This document shows, one piece after another, positions 39,001 through 42,890 of a stretch of 42,890 bases of DNA (positions within the stretch are counted from its first letter, which is position 1; each line of letters begins with the position of its first letter). Position numbers and translations under genes: made by a program. The notes beneath the pieces are model-generated. The model was given only the letters and a program-made list of their open reading frames with translations. It ran no database searches and was not told where the DNA came from. This DNA is from Alphaproteobacteria bacterium. Lineage in GTDB: Bacteria > Pseudomonadota > Alphaproteobacteria > Reyranellales > Reyranellaceae. The stretch is from contig JAFKFL010000037.1 of assembly GCA_017308235.1 (NCBI GenBank), positions 1-42,890 of the forward strand. The letters are read 5' to 3'.

Positions 39001-40486
39001 GCAAGGCGCGGACGTTCGTTCTTCGTGTGAGCTCCAACGTCAGCGCGTCTTTCACCGGATCGAGATCCGCGACATTCGGCACGTGAATCGTGCACCCATC
39101 GAGCGTGGCCCGACCGGTGGTCGAACTTCTGTCGAGCGGAAAGCGATTGCCGACCAGCGCTGGCAGGCTGCCCTGGTGGGTGGCCAGCAACTGCTCCGTT
39201 CCCTCGCGCAGGACGATCATGGCGTCGTCGGCGCCGCAGAAACGGCGGGCGGCGCGGACCACGACGTCGAGCACCGGTCGCACGTCCGTCGGCGACTGGG
39301 AGATGACGCGCAAGATCTCGGCGGTTGCGGTCTGCTGTTCCAGCGATTCGCTGAGCTCGCGCGTGCGATCCTCGACGCGCTGCTCCAGCGTCGCATACGA
39401 TTCCTGCAAAGCCTCGGCCGAGTGGTTGAACTGGTTGGCCAGCGCCTCGAGCTCGTCGCCCGTCTTGATATCGAGGCGATGGCCGAGCTCGCCGCCACCG
39501 ATGCGTTGCGCGCCGGCCTGCAGGGCGCGGATCGGCACCACCATGCGGCGCGCCAGCAGGGCAGCGGCGAGGGCGGCAATCAGCAGTCCGAGCACCAGCA
39601 GGGCGAGGGCGCGCAGGGCGGTCGCGATCACCGGCTCGCGCGCTTCCGAAAGCGGCAGCTCGACGAACACCAGCCAGTTCAGCGCCGGGATCGTCGCATG
39701 CGCCGACAGCACCGGCAGGCCGGCGCGATTCGTGCCGTCGACCGGCACCCCTTCTTCCCCGGGCTTGGCCGCCAGCGCCGCGGCCACCTGCGCAAGCTTG
39801 CTCATGTCGGTGCCGCGCAACACCAGCGAAATGTCGGGATGCGCGACCAGCCGGCCGAGCCGGTCGACGACGTAGGCGTAGCCTTCATGGCCGACCTTGA
39901 TCTGCGAGATGGGATCCAGGATCAGCTTCAGGTTCACCTTGGCCACGGTGACGCCGCTTTTGCCGCCGTGCGCCACGGCGATCGTCATGTGAGGCTCGCT
40001 TTCCCTGAGGAAATAGACCGGGCCGAAGTAGACCTTGTTCTTCATGGCCTCGACGAACGCGGGGTCGCTGGATCGGTCGGCGCCGCTGCCCACCGCGTCC
40101 ATGTCCACCTGCGACACAAGAAGCTGCTCGCGCCCGTGGCGGTCGAGCTGGGTCAGCTCGACAATGGCGGGCACCTGGCGTTCCAGGCGCACATAGTCGA
40201 AGCGGCGCTGGTCTACCGGCAGCGATGCCCATTGCGGATGCGCCACCCAGCCGATCTGGTTCTCGATTTCGCGCACGAACGATTCGAGCTGGTGCGCGGC
40301 CAGTTGGGCCTTCTCGCGCTGTACCTCGATCGAGGCGCGACGGTTGTCCTGATAGACGAAGTAAAGGTCGAGCGCGGCGTTGATCAGCAGCACGCCGGTC
40401 ACCAGTCCGACGAAGAGCGTCACGTACTTGAGGAAGAGCCCGCGCTTCACGCGATCGCCCAGTCGGCGTGGACACCGCCATCGCAT
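36050..40486 (-). CDS. Membrane sensor histidine kinase with dCache, HAMP and five GAF domains
   Basis: A very long kinase, 1478 residues. Membrane helix 1 about 18-40, extracytoplasmic dCache-like domain about 50-280, helix 2 about 290-316 (ALALLVLGLLIAALAAALLA), HAMP about 318-370. Five GAF domains begin near residues 385, 555, 730, 900 and 1070, each announced by EQQTATAE-type linkers ending ISQSP (INASP before GAF 2). Catalytic core: H-box SHELRTPLN (His1255), N-box VLLNLVGNAIKF, DSGLGISP, FDEFQQVD, GGTGLGLSISRRIV. GAF 2 differs from the others (LCQAAFGTLHTYDG). Start ATG 40486; GTG 40450 is an alternative. First gene of the three-gene operon. Confidence 0.93.
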   Translation of the reverse strand: MRWRCPRRLGDRVKRGLFLKYVTLFVGLVTGVLLINAALDLYFVYQDNRRASIEVQREKAQLAAHQLESFVREIENQIGWVAHPQWASLPVDQRRFDYVRLERQVPAIVELTQLDRHGREQLLVSQVDMDAVGSGADRSSDPAFVEAMKNKVYFGPVYFLRESEPHMTIAVAHGGKSGVTVAKVNLKLILDPISQIKVGHEGYAYVVDRLGRLVAHPDISLVLRGTDMSKLAQVAAALAAKPGEEGVPVDGTNRAGLPVLSAHATIPALNWLVFVELPLSEAREPVIATALRALALLVLGLLIAALAAALLARRMVVPIRALQAGAQRIGGGELGHRLDIKTGDELEALANQFNHSAEALQESYATLEQRVEDRTRELSESLEQQTATAEILRVISQSPTDVRPVLDVVVRAARRFCGADDAMIVLREGTEQLLATHQGSLPALVGNRFPLDRSSTTGRATLDGCTIHVPNVADLDPVKDALTLELTRRTNVRALLAAPMLREGMAVGCVLLRKPAPGAFTPRQIELLETFAAQAVIAIENVRLFTELRESLDQQTATADILGIINASPGNVTPVFDAILEKAMLLCQAAFGTLHTYDGQRFHLVAALGVPERFAEYRRSSPVAYGPGTSPAQLIAGAPFVHITDAAEGEAYKAGEPNRRAIVELGGARTLLNVPLRKDDAVLGMIAIYRQEVRPFTDKQIVLLQGFAAQAVITMENARLLTEQREALEQQTATVDVLRVISQSPADVQPVLTAVVRAAVRFCGAKDALILLRDGDHWIGGAHEGPMDSPLGERHPLTRETAPGRAMIDAKTIHFSDIEELDPVEFATARRMAAKWDFRAAVAAPMLREGGAIGAISLRKPDAGPFTARQIELLEAFAAQAVIAMENARLLTEQREALEQQTATAEVLRVISQSPTDVQPVLRAVAAAARRFCGADDATIVLREGRELLQVAHDGEVALVADARFPFDRSSTIGHSVIDARTIHIPDAASLDPSEYALTQALSKEVGVRALLAAPMLREGSAIGCILLRRPEPGAFTPRQVELLETFASQAVIAIENVRLFTELRESLEQQTATAEMLRVISQSPTDVNPVLKAVARAALRFCGAEDVLIALRDNDDILIEDVAPDGSEPIRRPLIGQLENRRAILDRRTIHHPDVQALDRTEFAENYASAEKFGYRSVVAAPMLREGAAIGSILLSKAEAGPFTPRQIELLEAFATQAVIAFENVRLFSEIQEKGRQLEVASQHKSQFLANMSHELRTPLNAIIGYTEMMADGLYGDVPEKAQGVLERVQSNGRHLLGLINDVLDLSKIEAGQLVLTIEEYSVADMVDTVIAATESLARTKGLALTPTVAPGLPRGHGDARRLSQVLLNLVGNAIKFTDRGGIEIRAVQTGDRFELSVIDSGLGISPADQARIFDEFQQVDNTSTRKKGGTGLGLSISRRIVELHGGTITVESEVGTGSTFKVTIPINAVPLKEAAQ

Positions 40487-40646
40487 TTCATGCTGTTAAT
40501 TCCTGCCCCCAGACATCGAACACTCTATAGCTCACGCGCCGAGGACGCTATTTGGCCGTAGCGCCGAAGTGGATTTCTCTTGGACTGCAATCGTCCCGGT
40601 CGATTCCTGGATCGACGTGATGAGCCGTACGCGGAAAACAGACTGC

Positions 40647-41633
40647 CTATTCGACCACCTCGTCAGCGCGGGCGAGCAGGACCGACGGCACGGTGAGCCC
40701 GAGCGTTTTGGCGGTCTTCAGATTGACGGCCAGCTCGAACTTGGTCGGCTGCAGGACCGGAAGATCGCCCGGTTCGGCCCCCTTGAGGATCTTGGCGCAG
40801 TAAACGCCGACCTGGCGGTACACGTCGGGCAAGCTGGTCCCGTAGCTCATCAAGCCACCCTCCGACACGAACGCGTGCCGCTCCATGATGGCCGGGAGAG
40901 AATACCGCGCAGCCAGGGCGATCAGCCGTCCCCGGATATTGTTGAAATAGGGATCGGCCTGGATGATCAGCGCGCTGGCGTGCAACCTGTCCATTGTCGC
41001 GAAGGCTTCATCGGCTTCGGCTTCCGTGCCGACCTTCACAACATGAGCCGTCAGGGTCCTGGCCTGGGTTGCCCGCTGGACGTCGTCGATGACCCCCGCG
41101 CTTTGCGGATTCTTCGAGTTGACCAGGAGGCCGACGACCTTGGCTTTCGGTGCGACCTCGAGCAGCAATTCAAGCCGCTTCACCGTCAGACTGGCGGTCA
41201 GGAAGCTGACGCCGGTGAGATTGCCTCCGGGACGGCCAAGGCTTTTGACGAGGCCCTCGGCGACAGGATCACCGCCGATGACGGCAACAATCGGAATCCT
41301 GGAAGTCGCACCTTTCGCGGCCATCGCCGACCGGTCGCCGCCGGCGGCTGCGATGATGTCGACCTTTTCGTTTACAAGCTCGGCCGCCAGCGCCGGCAAC
41401 CGCCCATTGTCGTTGTCGGCCCAGCGGTACTTCATCACCGCGTTCTGGCCAGCGATGAAGCCGCCTTCTTTCAGGCCACCCTGGAACGAACCGACCAGAT
41501 CGACAACCTGCCCCGGTGCGGCGCTATGGAGGAAGCCCACGACGGGGGCTCTTGGCTGCTGCTGGGCCTGCCCAGCGAGCGGCCAAGCCACCGTCGCACC
41601 GATTGTGCATCCGATGAAGTCGCGTCGTCTCAT
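40647..41633 (-). CDS. ABC transporter substrate-binding protein (ABC_sub_bind family)
   Basis: A 328-residue periplasmic protein with a leader MRRRDFIGCTIGATVAWPLAGQAQQ, the type common in Bradyrhizobium and relatives. The fold is the PF04392 family: VVGFLHSAAPG, GRLPALAAELVNEKVDIIAAAGGDRSAMAAKGATSRIPIVAVIGGDPV, LGRPGGNLTGVSFLTASLTVKRLELL. No permease or ATPase is adjacent. The ligand is unknown; many such proteins in one genome are orphans. The start is ATG 41633 (GGGGCGAC upstream). It stands between the kinase operon and sodC on the same strand. Confidence 0.9.
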   Translation of the reverse strand: MRRRDFIGCTIGATVAWPLAGQAQQQPRAPVVGFLHSAAPGQVVDLVGSFQGGLKEGGFIAGQNAVMKYRWADNDNGRLPALAAELVNEKVDIIAAAGGDRSAMAAKGATSRIPIVAVIGGDPVAEGLVKSLGRPGGNLTGVSFLTASLTVKRLELLLEVAPKAKVVGLLVNSKNPQSAGVIDDVQRATQARTLTAHVVKVGTEAEADEAFATMDRLHASALIIQADPYFNNIRGRLIALAARYSLPAIMERHAFVSEGGLMSYGTSLPDVYRQVGVYCAKILKGAEPGDLPVLQPTKFELAVNLKTAKTLGLTVPSVLLARADEVVE

Positions 41634-41761
41634 GTCGCCCCAAACACAACAAGCCGACAAACGCTTTGTACTTTCGGCAAAGGTTAGAGGACGGCATCCC
41701 TTCCGCCAAGGCCGGAGTCATTCCGGCGGTCTGGGCTGGCGACTTTCAACGCTGGCGGGAG

Positions 41762-42286
41762 CTACTCCGTGATGACGCCGCAGGCGATGCGGTCGCCGGC
41801 GTTGCCGGCCGGGTCGGACTTGTAGTCGTCGGCGCGGGCATGGATCACGATCGCCGAGCCGTCGGCATCGAACACCGAGTTGGGCTTGCCTTTTGCGAGC
41901 GTGATCATCGGATTGGCGATCTCGATCGCAAGCTCGCCGCCGCCGGGCATATGCAGGTTGGGCATGTCGCCCGCGTGCTGGCCCTCGGCCGCCTCCATGC
42001 CGTGCTTGTGGCCGGCGGGATTGAAATGCCCACCGGCGCTCGTGAAGGCGGGCGGCTCGCACTTGCCGACGGCGTGGATATGGATCGCATGCTCGCCTGC
42101 CGGGATGCCGCGCAGCGCCATCTTGAGGAGCACGCCGTGCGGCGTCTCGATCAGCTGGACCTGGCCGACATCCCGGCCATTCGCGTCCTTCAGCGTCGCT
42201 TTCGCGGTTTGGGCCGCGGCGGGCAACGACGCCATTCCTCCTATTGCGAGGGCCGCAAGGCCCGTCCATATCCGGCCGATCGTCAT
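41762..42286 (-). CDS. sodC: Cu/Zn superoxide dismutase, periplasmic
   Basis: A 174-residue enzyme that dismutates superoxide in the periplasm. It has a signal peptide (LAALAIGGMASLPAAAQT). Metal ligands: HAIHIHAVGKC (copper HxH), AGGHFNPAGHKHG (bridging and zinc His), and HARADDYKSDPAGNAGDRIACGVI with the copper His, zinc Asp, active-site Arg and the Cys pairing with that of GKC. The start is ATG 42286 after AGGAGAGGA; the longer frame overlapping the transporter is rejected. It follows the cation-transporter gene by 55 bases, possibly co-transcribed. Confidence 0.95.
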   Translation of the reverse strand: MTIGRIWTGLAALAIGGMASLPAAAQTAKATLKDANGRDVGQVQLIETPHGVLLKMALRGIPAGEHAIHIHAVGKCEPPAFTSAGGHFNPAGHKHGMEAAEGQHAGDMPNLHMPGGGELAIEIANPMITLAKGKPNSVFDADGSAIVIHARADDYKSDPAGNAGDRIACGVITE

Positions 42287-42341
42287 CGTTGTCCTCTCCT
42301 CCCGTCGAAGTCGCGCACCATGCGGCCAAGCCGGGGGAGGA

Positions 42342-42890
42342 TCAAGCGGACGCAGGCGCGGCCGAAGTTGGTGCAAGCCGCAGCTCGCCGCGTGCTTGCC
42401 GGACGACGATCCACGCTCCCTGCAGGGCAAGCCCCGCCATGATCGCCGCGACCACGGCATCCGGCCATCCTGCGCCCGTTCCGAACACGCCCGCCGCGGC
42501 GACCAGCACCGCCAGGTTGCCGAGAACATCGTTGCGCGTGCAGATCCAGGCCGACCGCATGTTGGCGTCGCCGCCGCGATAGCGCCACAGCACGGCGAAC
42601 GACGCACCGTTGGCGATCAGCGCCGTGACGCCCACCGCGCCCATGGTGGCGGCTTGCGGCAAGGTCCCGTGCCAGATCTGCCATGCCGTGATCGCCAGCA
42701 CCCACAGGCCGAACACGCCCATCGTCGCGCCTTTGGCCAGCGCCGCCATCGCGCGATAGCGCAACGCCATGCCGACGACCGCGAGCGAGAGGCCGTAGTT
42801 CGCGGCATCGCCCAGGAAATCCAGCGCATCGGCCTGCAGCGACGCCGACCCCGCCATCAGGCCGGCGCCGATCTCGACGGCGAACATGAC
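42342..42890 (-). CDS. Cation diffusion facilitator-like transporter (partial, 5' end outside window)
   Basis: The last gene runs off the right edge; 182 residues are visible and the frame stays open to base 42890, so the N-terminus is missing. Four membrane segments are visible. The first metal motif is ASLQADALDFLGDAANYGLSL, the second MRSAWICTRNDVLGNLAVLVAAAGV, where the typical HxxxD is CTRND. This is the pattern of the CDF-related 'cation transporter' group near CzcD/ZitB. It probably exports zinc or a similar divalent ion. The intact start is probably 20 or so residues further on. Confidence 0.85.
   Translation of the reverse strand, partial: VMFAVEIGAGLMAGSASLQADALDFLGDAANYGLSLAVVGMALRYRAMAALAKGATMGVFGLWVLAITAWQIWHGTLPQAATMGAVGVTALIANGASFAVLWRYRGGDANMRSAWICTRNDVLGNLAVLVAAAGVFGTGAGWPDAVVAAIMAGLALQGAWIVVRQARGELRLAPTSAAPASA

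Noticed and set aside
40569..41687. Open frame opposite the ABC substrate-binding protein
   Set aside because: The minus-strand product has a leader and family motifs; the plus-strand one has none.
1..42890. tRNA, rRNA, CRISPR, insertion sequence or prophage
   Set aside because: I looked for conserved tRNA arms, direct repeats with even spacing, and transposase or integrase motifs and saw none; a covariance search would be needed to exclude small RNAs.

Overview
The window is GC-rich DNA packed with genes on both strands. It looks like a chromosomal segment of an alphaproteobacterium, probably a soil or freshwater member of the Reyranella/Bradyrhizobium type. The evidence is indirect: a DivK-like response regulator, a near-perfect sigma-EcfG promoter (GGAAC-N16-CGTT), a DUF1488 protein, an ABC substrate-binding protein with an MRRRDF-type leader, and several TolB/TPR regulators. 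The genus is a guess. I see no rRNA, tRNA, CRISPR array, transposase, phage gene or replication origin.

Layout. 1-5.2 kb: glycogen debranching enzyme (glgX), a WYL-like small protein, a PRC-barrel protein, a small lipoprotein and an atypical ClC protein. 5.2-10.7 kb, all minus strand: a class III cyclase fused to TolB/TPR modules, an LLM flavin oxidoreductase, PlsY, an amino-acid binding protein and a methyltransferase. 10.9-12.9 kb: a protein of seven exact 38-residue repeats (a predicted seven-bladed beta-propeller), then a Ser/Thr-rich beta region and a C-terminal Ig-like domain. This is the best candidate for something undescribed. 13.2-18.8 kb: a winged-helix/TolB/TPR regulator divergent from a cupin, then a GST, GrpB, small lipoproteins (one behind the sigma-EcfG promoter) and a DUF899 protein. 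18.8-26.9 kb: a DAO-type oxidase, a BBE-type FAD oxidase with an acyl-CoA-dehydrogenase-like flavoprotein, a second winged-helix/TolB/TPR regulator, and an AraC-TPR fusion divergent from a secreted cupin.

26.9-34.5 kb: a decayed LLM-oxidoreductase tail, DUF1488, a secreted dienelactone-hydrolase-like enzyme, an intact LLM oxidoreductase, a ChrR-like cupin, a likely operon of MmgE/PrpD, AraC and SnoaL-like proteins, two very small proteins and a VOC protein. 34.6-40.5 kb: a translationally coupled signalling operon of a five-GAF histidine kinase, a single-domain response regulator and a receiver-cyclase. 40.6-42.9 kb: an orphan ABC substrate-binding protein, Cu/Zn superoxide dismutase and a cation-diffusion-facilitator-like transporter cut by the window end.

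Recurring theme. Regulators with TPR sensor halves and different output heads (cyclase, winged helix, AraC) stand next to, and usually divergent from, small redox or cupin enzymes. Two of them share a 12-base leader element. Palindromic dispersed repeats and short gene fragments show past duplication and decay between the genes.
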